DNA of 13,712 nt from JBNJDW01 sp051745265 (GCA_051745265.1 JBNJDW010000030.1:1-13712), one strand, 5' to 3'. Positions 5,682 to 13,709 are shown, counted from the stretch's first letter. Notes: generated by a model from the sequence alone, not told the origin. Program-made: numbers and translations.

Positions 5682-6398
5682 TTATAAACGGGCCGCCGCT
5701 TCATCAATCATGCGGGACGACGCAAAAGCCAGCATCACAGTAAAGCCGTAAATAAAAACCAGCGTCCACAGCGTATCTTTGGGTATCCAGACTTTCTTTT
5801 TATCGGCTATACGGCTTTTGGTCGAACTGTAGAGCCACTGAAAATCCTCAAGCTTCCAGAAAGCCATTAACAGACTGACCAGCGCCAGTACCGACATATA
5901 AGGCCAGGAGAAAATCAGGAATAATTTAGGAATACTGCCCATGGTCAGGCTGGTCACCCACGGTCCGGACACCCAGATCACAAAAAGACTGACCGTCAAA
6001 ACGCTCATGCGCGTCCATTTTACGAGTGGCTGTTGATTTGTAGGTCTTGAGATATACCCCTCACGGTCCGGACGAAATTTTTTGCACAGGCGCCACCAGA
6101 TATATGCGCCGCCACCAAGACATAACAAAGAAAATATATTGATGGCCCAAAGCTTCTCCGTACTACAGCCCTGCACAGAATCGCAGAAAAGTTCAATACT
6201 GATGCCACGGATATCAAGAACACAGATCTTAACAATCGCCAGAGCCCATAAAATCAACGCCCGATCTCGCAAAGGCCGCTTATACAGGTTAATGCCACGC
6301 TTCATGACAAAAGCGCCCCATAAGATCATAATCGGCGCGATGGCAAAATACAGAAAATTCAAAAACGGCATACAATAATGCCAGCAGACCATGAACAT
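5682..6398 (-). CDS. Six-helix membrane protein, unknown function
   Basis: I do not recognise this 238-residue protein. Six hydrophobic segments are visible, at about residues 12-32, 47-63, 83-102, 131-151, 160-182 and 210-227, so it should be an inner-membrane protein. A loop between helices 2 and 3 contains two cysteines (LFCDSVQGCS) that could form a disulfide if periplasmic. Positively charged loops (KRPLRDR, KKFRPDREG, SRIADKKK) mark the likely cytoplasmic sides. The ATG at 6398 has AAAGG eight bases upstream. It lies 46 bases downstream of the TlpA-like gene with no terminator between, so the two are probably co-transcribed. No signature of a transporter or enzyme family is evident, and its base usage looks a little more AT-rich than its neighbours. 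Confidence 0.82.
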   Translation of the reverse strand: MFMVCWHYCMPFLNFLYFAIAPIMILWGAFVMKRGINLYKRPLRDRALILWALAIVKICVLDIRGISIELFCDSVQGCSTEKLWAINIFSLLCLGGGAYIWWRLCKKFRPDREGYISRPTNQQPLVKWTRMSVLTVSLFVIWVSGPWVTSLTMGSIPKLFLIFSWPYMSVLALVSLLMAFWKLEDFQWLYSSTKSRIADKKKVWIPKDTLWTLVFIYGFTVMLAFASSRMIDEAAARL

Positions 6399-6444
6399 TT
6401 AAACAGCCTTTAAAAACAATATCTTTAATGAGTATAAACTGTTT

Positions 6445-7062
6445 TTATAAATTTGATAATGCCTTAATGACTTGTGGTGCATCCCATTTCAAAGGCCCTT
6501 GATGCTGGGCAATGATTTGCCCCTGTTCATTAAGAATCAAGGTCAGCGGAAACTGCCGGATATCCAGATTGCGCATAAACTCGCCGTCGGCATCGTGATA
6601 AGGGGTAAGATTTTCAACGTCTAGCTTATCTAAAAACGCTGCAATTTCTGCATGATCTTTTTGCCGGTCAAGGGAGACCGCAATGACATCCATACCAAGC
6701 GCGCCTGCCTTTTCCTTTAAATTATCAAGATAGGGCAATTCATCTACACAGGGCGCACACCAGGTTGCCCACAGATTGACAATCAGTTTCTGACCGCGCC
6801 AGCGGCTGAAATCAACGGGCTGATTTTCAGCCGCAAAAAACGGAATCCGCGGGACCGGTGCCGGTGTTTCATAATGGTGAAACATGTCACGGGAACGCTC
6901 TGGCGGGTCATCCGTCGATATTTCGGTATTTTCTGGAAGATTCATACCGGTTGTTGCCTGACCTGCCTTGTCCAGCGGCCACATTCCCTTTAGGATAAGG
7001 TAAGAGCTGCCGAATACAACAAGAAGGCCAAAAACTATAATTTGAACGCGAAAGGAATTCAT
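6445..7062 (-). CDS. TlpA/ResA-like membrane-anchored thiol-disulfide oxidoreductase
   Basis: The 205-residue protein has an N-terminal membrane anchor (about residues 7-25), a flexible linker rich in Pro, Glu and Asp, and a thioredoxin fold from about residue 72. The active site is WCAPC with Cys102 and Cys105, inside NLWATWCAPCVDELPYL. The conserved strand near the cis-proline is QFPLTLIL (Pro172). Such proteins face the periplasm and keep thiols reduced, for instance in cytochrome maturation or copper delivery; the actual client cannot be read from the sequence. A TlpA-type gene divergent from lysA is, as I recall, common in Alphaproteobacteria. The ATG at 7060-7062 abuts the lptM start on the other strand, and GAGG seven bases upstream lies inside the lptM reading frame. 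Confidence 0.92.
   Translation of the reverse strand: MNSFRVQIIVFGLLVVFGSSYLILKGMWPLDKAGQATTGMNLPENTEISTDDPPERSRDMFHHYETPAPVPRIPFFAAENQPVDFSRWRGQKLIVNLWATWCAPCVDELPYLDNLKEKAGALGMDVIAVSLDRQKDHAEIAAFLDKLDVENLTPYHDADGEFMRNLDIRQFPLTLILNEQGQIIAQHQGPLKWDAPQVIKALSNL
7036..7056 (+). promoter_or_regulatory. Possible -10 element and Shine-Dalgarno of the lptM-lysA operon
   Basis: A perfect TATAAT (7036-7041) lies 21 bases before the lptM ATG and would give a very short leader. AAAGGA at 7051-7056 is a good Shine-Dalgarno six bases before that ATG. Both lie inside the first codons of the divergent tlpA. No convincing -35 hexamer is seen at the right spacing, so the promoter call is tentative, whereas the ribosome binding site decides the lptM start. 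Confidence 0.4.
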
Positions 7063-7230
7063 ATGCGAACCTCAATATTTGCTGCCTTCAGACTTTGCCT
7101 GATCTTTGCCTTTTGCGCAAGCATAACAGCCTGCGGCATCCGTCCGGGGCAGCTCGAGCATCCGACCACGCCGGGCGAACCCAATTACCCCCGCACCTAT
7201 CCTGAACCTGCAACAGATCCCACGCCATGA
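7063..7230 (+). CDS. lptM: Small LptM-like (YifL-type) lipoprotein
   Basis: This 55-residue protein has an N-terminal signal (one Arg early, hydrophobic core IFAAFRLCLIFAFCAS) ending in the lipobox ITAC, so Cys24 should be lipidated. The mature part is only 32 residues and is rich in proline. LptM/YifL proteins assist assembly of the LPS transporter LptDE in Escherichia coli, and small lipoproteins of this type commonly lie directly before lysA or dapF. Assignment rests on that position, the size and the CG-x(3)-G-x-L pattern after the lipobox. The ATG at 7063 is chosen over a TTG at 7042 because AAAGGA lies six bases upstream and the signal peptide begins there. Its stop overlaps the lysA start (ATGA at 7227-7230), indicating translational coupling. 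Confidence 0.8.
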   Translation: MRTSIFAAFRLCLIFAFCASITACGIRPGQLEHPTTPGEPNYPRTYPEPATDPTP

Positions 7231-8513
7231 ATGCTTTTGCCTATATTGACAACCGCCTCTGCGTAAACGGCCACGATCTGGCCAAGATCGCAGCAATCCA
7301 TGGCACGCCCGGCTATGTTTACAGCGTTGATCGCATCCTCGAAAACTACCATAGTCTTAACGATGCGCTGGAACAGGCTTTGCCAGACCATAAAAAAACC
7401 ATGTGCTATGCGGTTAAGGCCAACAGCCATATTGCGGTTTTAAACCTGCTCGCCCGTCAGGGCTGCGGCGCGGATATTGTGTCCGGTGGTGAGCTTTTTC
7501 GCTGCCTGAAAGCAGGCATCCGGCCACAGGATATTGTTTTTTCCGGCGTTGGCAAAACAGATGACGAAATTGAATTCGCCTTAAAAAGCAATATATTACA
7601 AATCAACGCTGAATCCCTAACCGAAGTTGCGCGGATCAGTGAGATTGCACAGAAATTAAATAAACCTGCCCCCATCGGGCTTCGGATTAATCCTGATGTT
7701 ATCGGCGGGGATCATGATAAAATTTCGACCGGGCGCAAGGATGATAAATTCGGCATCGATTATGCGCATGGTCTTGATGGTTATAAATATGCTGCGACCT
7801 TACCCGGAATTGACTTGACGGGCATCAGCGTCCATATCGGATCGCAAATCACCTCACAGACCCCTTTTAATGAAGCCTACAGCAAAATCGCCAGCTTTAT
7901 TGACACCTTAAATAACCATGATATCCACTTGAAAAACATAGATCTTGGCGGCGGTATGGGCATTACCTATACAAATGAACAGCCCCTTGATCCGGCGGGC
8001 TATGCCCGAACGGTCCATGAAACCGTCGGGCGCTTTGATGCCCGGCTGATTTTTGAACCGGGCCGCGCGCTTACCGGTGATGCCGGTGTATTGCTTGCCC
8101 GGGTCCAGTATGTCAAAACCAGCCCGTCAGGCCGGAACTTTGTTATTCTTGATACCGGGATGAGCGAAATGATGCGCCCGGCCCTTTACGGATCAAAACA
8201 TCCGGTTCTGCCCTGTATCCGCGATTCTGCCGCAAACAAAACAGAGGGTATTTACGATATCGTCGGTCCGATCTGTGAATCCTCCGATGTCTTTGATCGT
8301 GATCTGACAGGCCCGCTGCCGCAGCCCGGCGAGATTGTTGCCATTATGGTCAGCGGCGCTTATGGTATGAGCATGGCATCGAATTACAATACCCGGCCTC
8401 ATCCGTTGGAAATCATCGCCGGTCAGACCCATATAGATGTAATCAGCCCGCGCAAAGATTATAATGCGCTGATTGCAGGTGAAACCATACCGGAATGGCT
8501 GTCGGGGATATAA
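7227..8513 (+). CDS. lysA: Diaminopimelate decarboxylase
   Basis: LysA is the PLP enzyme that converts meso-diaminopimelate to L-lysine, the final step of the pathway. The 428 residues fit the family. The PLP lysine is Lys64 in YAVKAN. The barrel carries SGGEL (86-90), DDKFGID (172-178), HIGSQ (203-207), the GGGMG phosphate loop (241-245) and EPGR (277-280). The C-terminal domain carries RPALYGSKHP, the active-site Cys350 in GPICESSD, and GAYGMSMASNYN. The start codon overlaps the lptM stop as ATGA, and ten bases separate its stop from the next gene, so it is in the middle of a tight operon. In this window lysine synthesis (lysA) and lysine breakdown (gcdH) are about 3 kb apart but in separate transcripts. 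Confidence 0.97.
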   Translation: MNAFAYIDNRLCVNGHDLAKIAAIHGTPGYVYSVDRILENYHSLNDALEQALPDHKKTMCYAVKANSHIAVLNLLARQGCGADIVSGGELFRCLKAGIRPQDIVFSGVGKTDDEIEFALKSNILQINAESLTEVARISEIAQKLNKPAPIGLRINPDVIGGDHDKISTGRKDDKFGIDYAHGLDGYKYAATLPGIDLTGISVHIGSQITSQTPFNEAYSKIASFIDTLNNHDIHLKNIDLGGGMGITYTNEQPLDPAGYARTVHETVGRFDARLIFEPGRALTGDAGVLLARVQYVKTSPSGRNFVILDTGMSEMMRPALYGSKHPVLPCIRDSAANKTEGIYDIVGPICESSDVFDRDLTGPLPQPGEIVAIMVSGAYGMSMASNYNTRPHPLEIIAGQTHIDVISPRKDYNALIAGETIPEWLSGI

Positions 8514-8523
8514 ACGAGCACGC

Positions 8524-11064
8524 ATGAAAGACCTGAAACACAAAATTGTCTTTGGCTTCAGCGCCGTATCGGTGTTTATAGATCACCTTTTACGGGCGTT
8601 CTGGGTCTTGCTGTGCCTGATGCTGACCCTGATCGCGCTGGCTTTGTTTGGATTGCACGATATCCTGCCCGGCGCGAGCTTTCAAATCCTCACCGTTCTG
8701 GCCTTTGCCATAGGCGTCTGGCTTGGGATCAGACACTTTACCCTGCCCGGCAGACTGGAAATTGAAAACCGTTTATATCAGGCCAATCATCTGCCGGTTA
8801 ACCCCTATACGGCTTTAAAAGATCACCCCGCAGGCCACCTGACAGATGCACAGCAAACACTCTGGGAAAGCGGACAGCTTTATGCCCGGCGGCTTAAAGG
8901 AAAGCTTCATCCGGCCCTGCCCGCGCCAAAACTGGGGCAGAAAGACCGTTATCATCTACGTTATATCGTGCTTTTGCTTGTCATTCTTGGCTGGTTTTAT
9001 CAGGGCAGCGGTCACGGCACAAAACTGGCGCAGGCCTTTATTCCAGAGCCGCCTGCTTTTATGACCGCCCGCGCCGAAATCAATGAAATCTGGATCACAC
9101 CACCTGAACATACCGGTCTGGCCCCGCTTTATTTTGACAAGTCAGCCCCTGAAAACATTATTGTTCCCGAAGACTCCATCCTGACCGCGCGGCTGGGACG
9201 GGCCTGGTTTACGCCGATGCTGGTTTCAACAAATGCAAAGCTTTCTTTTACGGACGGGGAGAGCGGCGGTTATACCGTTGAATATCCGATTGCTGATAAT
9301 GATGAAACGCTTAAAATTAAATCCGGCCCCCGCACCCGCATGAAGCTTTCGATCCGGGTTGATCAGGATACCGCGCCGATTGTCTCGATCGCCGATGGAC
9401 CCACACTGACGGAAGACAACCGGATATCGCTTCGTTATGCGGCCCGCGATGATTACGGGTTGGATACAGTCGAAATTCAAATCAGGCCGGATCGGATGAT
9501 CGCCCGGCGTCTTGGCAATCCCGATCCCTGGACCAAGACCAACCGGCTGGGCGGTAATAAATTCATTGACCAGACAGCGCGTCTTGACCTGACGGATCAT
9601 GCTCTGGCCGGATTGCCTGTCGAAATTTCACTGGTCGCGACCGACAGCAAAGGGCAGACCACCACAACAGACCCCGTCAGTCTGGTCCTGCCCAGCCTTG
9701 AATTCAGTCATCCGGTGGCCCGCAAACTGGCAAACATACGTCAGGAGCTTTTATGGTCAGCCGATGTCGACAGCGCCCGTTTGTTTGCCAATATGATCAA
9801 TCGCATTCTAAACCATCCCGAAAGCTTTAAACACGACACCACTGTTTTTCTGGGGCTTTCCAGCGCAATGCACCGTTTACAGTTTATCGAGCATGTTGAT
9901 GCTAAATCGCTTGCCGGGCTTCGTGATCTGCTGTGGCAACTCGCCTTGCGGATTGAAGGCGGCTCAACCCGCGTTGCGGCCGAAGACCTGCAAAATGCCC
10001 TAAACGAAATGGCTCAGGCTCTTGAAAATCCAAACCTGTCCGAGGAAGAATTTTCAGAGTTGCAAGAGCAACTGGAACAGGCCATGGCCGAATATTTCCA
10101 AAGCCTGATGAGCGAGCTTTCCGCCCAAATGCAGGAAAACGGCGAGGATATGAGCCTTCCCGAGGAACTGAAAGATCAGGTTGAAGATCAGATGGATACC
10201 GGCAGTTTCATGGATGAGCTGATGGACGCCCTGCAAAACGGGTCCCGCGAAGAAGTCGCCGAAGCCTTGCGTGAAATGGAGCGTATGGTCGAGCAGATGA
10301 AGAACACCGAAGCCAAACCGATGACCGAAGGCATGCGCAAAACCCTGGAATCCCTCGCCAAAATAAAAGATATCATCCGCGATCAGGAAGAACTGCTTGA
10401 CCAGACCCGGACCATTACGCCGGAAGCAGATCAGGAAACACAGGACTACGGTGAAACGCTGCCGCCCGATACCAACAGTATTTTTGACGACGAACAAAGC
10501 TATATGCCCCCTGCCCCGTCATTTACAGACCCTGATGAAATGCCCCCTGCTGAAACGCCTTCTGAACCGGTTGAAACAGGTCCCCTCGCCGATACCCAGC
10601 AAAGCATCCGCGAAGAGCTGCGCGATATCCACAAGGAACTGGAAGAAACCACCGGCAAAAAGGCTGACTTTATAAACCGCGCCGATCAAGCGATGAAAAA
10701 CGCCCGCGATGCATTGGTTAATAACGCGCCTGGTAGCTCTGTTCCTGAACAGGAACGGGCTTTGCGGGAACTTAAAAACGGTCAGGAGCAAGCCATGAAG
10801 CAAATGGCATCAGGCATTGGCCGGATTATTTCACTCGGCATGCCCTCAATGGGCCGCCGCCCAACGGGTGAAGGTGATACCGACCCGCTGGGCCGTCGTC
10901 CGGGCAATAGCCGCAATACAGCCACGGATGATGTCGATATTCCCGAGGAAGAAAAACGCCGCCGTATCCGTGAAATCCGCGACCGTATCCTTGAAAAATC
11001 CGACGGATTCGAAAAGGACCCTCTTAGTGATGAGTATTTCGATAAGCTGCTGGAGAGATTTTAA
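8524..11064 (+). CDS. TIGR02302/DUF4175 family envelope protein
   Basis: This is an 846-residue protein of unknown function, of the alphaproteobacterial family usually found just after lysA. Hydrophobic segments lie at about residues 24-44, 53-71 and 146-160. A long, mainly beta domain that should be periplasmic follows to about residue 410. Residues 500-620 are strongly acidic and rich in Met, Gln and Glu, and probably helical or coiled-coil. A proline-rich linker covers about 653-690. The C-terminus has a Gly/Arg stretch with DPLGRRPG and a final IPEEEKRRRIREIRDRILEK...YFDKLLERF block characteristic of the family as I remember it. The ATG at 8524 is chosen because a longer TTG start at 8473 would overlap lysA by 41 bases. 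The Shine-Dalgarno is weak (GAG). Genomic position suggests an envelope role coupled to lysine or peptidoglycan precursor genes, which is inference only. Confidence 0.9.
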   Translation: MKDLKHKIVFGFSAVSVFIDHLLRAFWVLLCLMLTLIALALFGLHDILPGASFQILTVLAFAIGVWLGIRHFTLPGRLEIENRLYQANHLPVNPYTALKDHPAGHLTDAQQTLWESGQLYARRLKGKLHPALPAPKLGQKDRYHLRYIVLLLVILGWFYQGSGHGTKLAQAFIPEPPAFMTARAEINEIWITPPEHTGLAPLYFDKSAPENIIVPEDSILTARLGRAWFTPMLVSTNAKLSFTDGESGGYTVEYPIADNDETLKIKSGPRTRMKLSIRVDQDTAPIVSIADGPTLTEDNRISLRYAARDDYGLDTVEIQIRPDRMIARRLGNPDPWTKTNRLGGNKFIDQTARLDLTDHALAGLPVEISLVATDSKGQTTTTDPVSLVLPSLEFSHPVARKLANIRQELLWSADVDSARLFANMINRILNHPESFKHDTTVFLGLSSAMHRLQFIEHVDAKSLAGLRDLLWQLALRIEGGSTRVAAEDLQNALNEMAQALENPNLSEEEFSELQEQLEQAMAEYFQSLMSELSAQMQENGEDMSLPEELKDQVEDQMDTGSFMDELMDALQNGSREEVAEALREMERMVEQMKNTEAKPMTEGMRKTLESLAKIKDIIRDQEELLDQTRTITPEADQETQDYGETLPPDTNSIFDDEQSYMPPAPSFTDPDEMPPAETPSEPVETGPLADTQQSIREELRDIHKELEETTGKKADFINRADQAMKNARDALVNNAPGSSVPEQERALRELKNGQEQAMKQMASGIGRIISLGMPSMGRRPTGEGDTDPLGRRPGNSRNTATDDVDIPEEEKRRRIREIRDRILEKSDGFEKDPLSDEYFDKLLERF

Positions 11065-11066
11065 CA

Positions 11067-11792
11067 ATGCGTGATAAACCTGTTATTGGCGTTCTGCTGG
11101 ACTGGCAGGAGGAAGGGACATTTTCCTCCCGGCCGCATTACGCGCTGCGTCAGCTCTATTTTGATGCCATCGCCGTCTGTGGCGGCCTGCCTATCGGCCT
11201 TCCCTATGATGACGCCCAGATGAAGGATTACATCAACAAAATTGATGGCTTGTTCTGCCCCGGCGGTAATTATGCCTCGCCAAAATCATGGTATCTGGAA
11301 GGCGAACAGACCACCTATGATGATTCCCCCCGCGCTGATTATGAAATAAAACTGATCCGCGCCGCACTTAAAGCCGGAAAACCGTTTCTGGGTATCTGCG
11401 GCGGTATGCAGGTTATGGCCGCCGCCTTTGATGCCAAAATGACCGGTGACCTGCATCAATTCTATGACACCGATATCAACCATAAAAACGGCTGCCCGGC
11501 GGATGAATTTGCCTTTGATATTGATATTACCCCGGGCACTTTACTATCCCGTATCACCGGTAACGACCAGATGAAAGTCAATTCCGCGCATAGGGAAGCC
11601 GTGGTCATCGTCCCCGATCAGGTCAAGGTCAGCGCTATTTCTTCCGATCAGATCATTCAGGCGATTGAATTACCCGCCTACCCCTTTGCCCTTGGCGTTC
11701 AATGGCATCCTGAATTTTTTGTCAAAGACGATCAAGGCGAGCCCGGCCACCGCCGGATTATTGAAGCCTTTATTGAAGCCAGCCGCGGTTAA
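11067..11792 (+). CDS. Class I glutamine amidotransferase-like hydrolase (peptidase C26, PuuD-like)
   Basis: The 241-residue protein belongs to the gamma-glutamyl-gamma-aminobutyrate hydrolase group, which cleaves gamma-glutamyl amides. The nucleophile is Cys111 in GICGGMQ, and the partner residues are His214 and Glu216 in VQWHPEFF. The opening PVIGVLLDW, the FCPGGNY turn near residue 65 and VNSAHREAV near residue 171 fit the family. The nucleophile elbow has Gly where many PuuD proteins have Arg (GICRGMQ), so the substrate may differ, and cell-wall gamma-glutamyl bonds are one possibility given the lysA neighbourhood. It starts two bases after the previous stop with GGAGAG nine bases upstream, so it is the last gene of the lptM-lysA operon. 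Its stop overlaps that of the convergent ABC transporter. Confidence 0.88.
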   Translation: MRDKPVIGVLLDWQEEGTFSSRPHYALRQLYFDAIAVCGGLPIGLPYDDAQMKDYINKIDGLFCPGGNYASPKSWYLEGEQTTYDDSPRADYEIKLIRAALKAGKPFLGICGGMQVMAAAFDAKMTGDLHQFYDTDINHKNGCPADEFAFDIDITPGTLLSRITGNDQMKVNSAHREAVVIVPDQVKVSAISSDQIIQAIELPAYPFALGVQWHPEFFVKDDQGEPGHRRIIEAFIEASRG

Positions 11793-13555
11793 GCCGCAAT
11801 CTGCATTTGAACATAGCGGTAGTACAGACCCTTTTTACGGTTAAGATCGTAATGGGTGCCTTGTTCAACAACGCGGCCTTGGTCAAGGACAATGATCTCG
11901 TCCGTGTCCTGAATGGTCGACAGGCGGTGGGCGATGATCAGGGTGGTCCGGTTCTTCATCAGGCGGGCCAAAGCCTCCTGCACTTTACTTTCACTTTCGG
12001 AATCAAGGGCCGAAGTGGCCTCATCGAGCAGCAGGATTTCAGGATCTCGCAGGACCGCTCTGGCAATAGCAATGCGTTGTTTTTGCCCTGTCGACAAACG
12101 GCTGCCGCGTTCGCCCAGTAAAGTATCATAGCCTTTGGGCAGGCTTTGAATAAAACCATCGGCATTGGCGGCAACGGCAGCGACCTTGACCTCTGCCCGT
12201 GACACGCCGGGTTTGCCAAAGCGGATATTGTCAAAGACCGAGGATGAAAAGATCACCGGCTCCTGCGGGACAACGGCGATATGTTCACGGATTTCGGCAG
12301 GCGCAATATGTTTTAAATCCATGCCGTCAATCAGCACCCGCCCGCTGGCCGGATCATAAAAACGCTGCACCAGTTGGAACAAGGTTGATTTCCCGGCCCC
12401 GCTGGCACCAATAACAGCAATCGCCTTGCCCGCGGGCACATCAAAGCTGACATCATGCAAAACCGTACGGTCCGGATGCGCCGGATAGGCAAACTGGACA
12501 TCCTCAAAAGAAACGCGGCCTTCCAATGCGGTCGGCAGGCTTTGCACCGGTTTTGCGGTTAATATCTCTGGCGCGGCTTTCAGAACCTCGGTCAGCCGGT
12601 CTGCGGCACCGGCGGCATGATTAAGCGCCCCGTAAACTTCGCTGAGTGCCCCGACCGAGCTTGCCAAAACAACGGCATAGAATATAAACGCCGATAACGT
12701 CCCTGCCGTCATCTCCCCATCCAGCATATCATGGCCCCCAAGCCAGAGGACCGTCGAGATCCCGGCAAAAATGACAAAAATGGCAATCGCGGTAATCACC
12801 GCCCGCAAACGGATATACCGGCAACTGGCCTGAAAGACATCTTCGGTCAGACCGGCAAAATGCTGCGCCGTTGTTTGCTCCTGACCATAGGCCTGAATTT
12901 CCTGCACCCCATGCAGCGTTTCATCAACATAATCACCGAAAACACCGACATGCTCCTGCGCTTCGCGGGAGCGAACCCGCACACGACGCCCGACCAGTAT
13001 CAAAGGTAATATCACCAGCGGCAATAAACCTATAACATAGGCGGTCAGTTTCGGGCTGGTATAACAGAGCATGATCAGACTACCGGCGGCCATCAGACTG
13101 TTACGCAGGGCAATGGATAATGATTGGCTGACAACCTGCTGAACAATGGTCGTATCTGCGGTCATCCGCGCCAGTACATTACCGGTTTTATAACGGTCAA
13201 AAAACGGCGGGTCGAGGGCGACGATATGGGCATAGAGTTTCTTACGCAGGTCAGCGATCACCCGCTCCCCCAGCCAAGAGACCATAAAATACCGCGCCGC
13301 GCTGGCCAGCGCCAGAGTTGACACAATGGCAATCATCATTAATAAAGCCTGATTAAGCACACCGGGGCTACCGCTTTTCAGCCCCTGATCAACCAGATGG
13401 CGCAAGCCCCAGCCAATCGTTAAAACCGCACCCGCAGCCAGAAACAGCGCCGCAATCGCGCCCAGAACCTGCGCACGGTAATTGCGGATAAAGGGCCACA
13501 AAAATCCCAAAAGATGGGACAGACTTTCAAAACGATCGGAATCATGTGTTTTCAT
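11789..13555 (-). CDS. ABC exporter half-transporter (fused permease and ATPase, MsbA-related)
   Basis: This 588-residue protein contains a six-helix type IV exporter domain (about 28-310) and a C-terminal ATPase (about 345-588), and should act as a homodimer or heterodimer in the inner membrane. The ATPase has Walker A GASGAGKS (383-390), a Q-loop at Gln431 (VPQEPVIF), the signature LSTGQKQR (487-494), Walker B ILLLDE with Glu512, and the H-loop His543 (IIAHRLSTI). It resembles the alphaproteobacterial MsbA-related group (TIGR02204, from memory); lipids or hydrophobic compounds are likely cargo but the substrate cannot be read. The signature has Thr in place of the usual second Gly of LSGGQ. 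The ATG at 13553-13555 has a G-run only one or two bases before it and a better AAGGGG about 16 bases away, so initiation may be weak. No other in-frame ATG, GTG or TTG improves on it. Confidence 0.94.
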   Translation of the reverse strand: MKTHDSDRFESLSHLLGFLWPFIRNYRAQVLGAIAALFLAAGAVLTIGWGLRHLVDQGLKSGSPGVLNQALLMMIAIVSTLALASAARYFMVSWLGERVIADLRKKLYAHIVALDPPFFDRYKTGNVLARMTADTTIVQQVVSQSLSIALRNSLMAAGSLIMLCYTSPKLTAYVIGLLPLVILPLILVGRRVRVRSREAQEHVGVFGDYVDETLHGVQEIQAYGQEQTTAQHFAGLTEDVFQASCRYIRLRAVITAIAIFVIFAGISTVLWLGGHDMLDGEMTAGTLSAFIFYAVVLASSVGALSEVYGALNHAAGAADRLTEVLKAAPEILTAKPVQSLPTALEGRVSFEDVQFAYPAHPDRTVLHDVSFDVPAGKAIAVIGASGAGKSTLFQLVQRFYDPASGRVLIDGMDLKHIAPAEIREHIAVVPQEPVIFSSSVFDNIRFGKPGVSRAEVKVAAVAANADGFIQSLPKGYDTLLGERGSRLSTGQKQRIAIARAVLRDPEILLLDEATSALDSESESKVQEALARLMKNRTTLIIAHRLSTIQDTDEIIVLDQGRVVEQGTHYDLNRKKGLYYRYVQMQIAA

Positions 13556-13615
13556 GCCCCCTAGAATGATCTTTTTGCCCCTTAAGTCAAACAGATATGA
13601 CAGGATATTTTCCGA

Positions 13616-13643
13616 TTTATAAAAAATACGGTCTTTTTAGCAA
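13616..13643 (-). promoter_or_regulatory. Possible promoter of the ABC transporter gene
   Basis: On the minus strand TTGCTA (13638-13643), a 16-base spacer and TATAAA (13616-13621) would start transcription near 13609, leaving a leader of roughly 55 bases. The elements match the sigma-70 consensus moderately. The -35 lies in a small palindrome, AGCAAGTTTGCT (13639-13650), which separates it from the -35 of the divergent gene. Confidence 0.4.
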
Positions 13644-13651
13644 GTTTGCTC

Positions 13652-13680
13652 TTGAAACCCGCCGGGAAACAGGGTACAAA
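13652..13680 (+). promoter_or_regulatory. Promoter of the gene at the right edge
   Basis: TTGAAA (13652-13657), a spacer of exactly 17 bases and TACAAA (13675-13680) form a good sigma-70-type promoter, predicting a start near 13687 and a leader of about 23 bases. The leader carries AGGAG before the ATG at 13710. Confidence 0.6.
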
Positions 13681-13709
13681 CGCGCGAATAGACATTTAGG
13701 AGAACACCG

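Noticed and set aside
8473..8523. TTG start giving a 17-residue longer TIGR02302 protein
   Set aside because: It would overlap lysA by 41 bases without a ribosome binding site of note; the ATG at 8524 fits the spacing of the operon.
10054..10497. A 147-codon open frame on the minus strand, antisense to the TIGR02302 gene
   Set aside because: Its Phe/His/Leu-rich protein is the complement of the Glu/Gln/Met-rich coding stretch and resembles no family.
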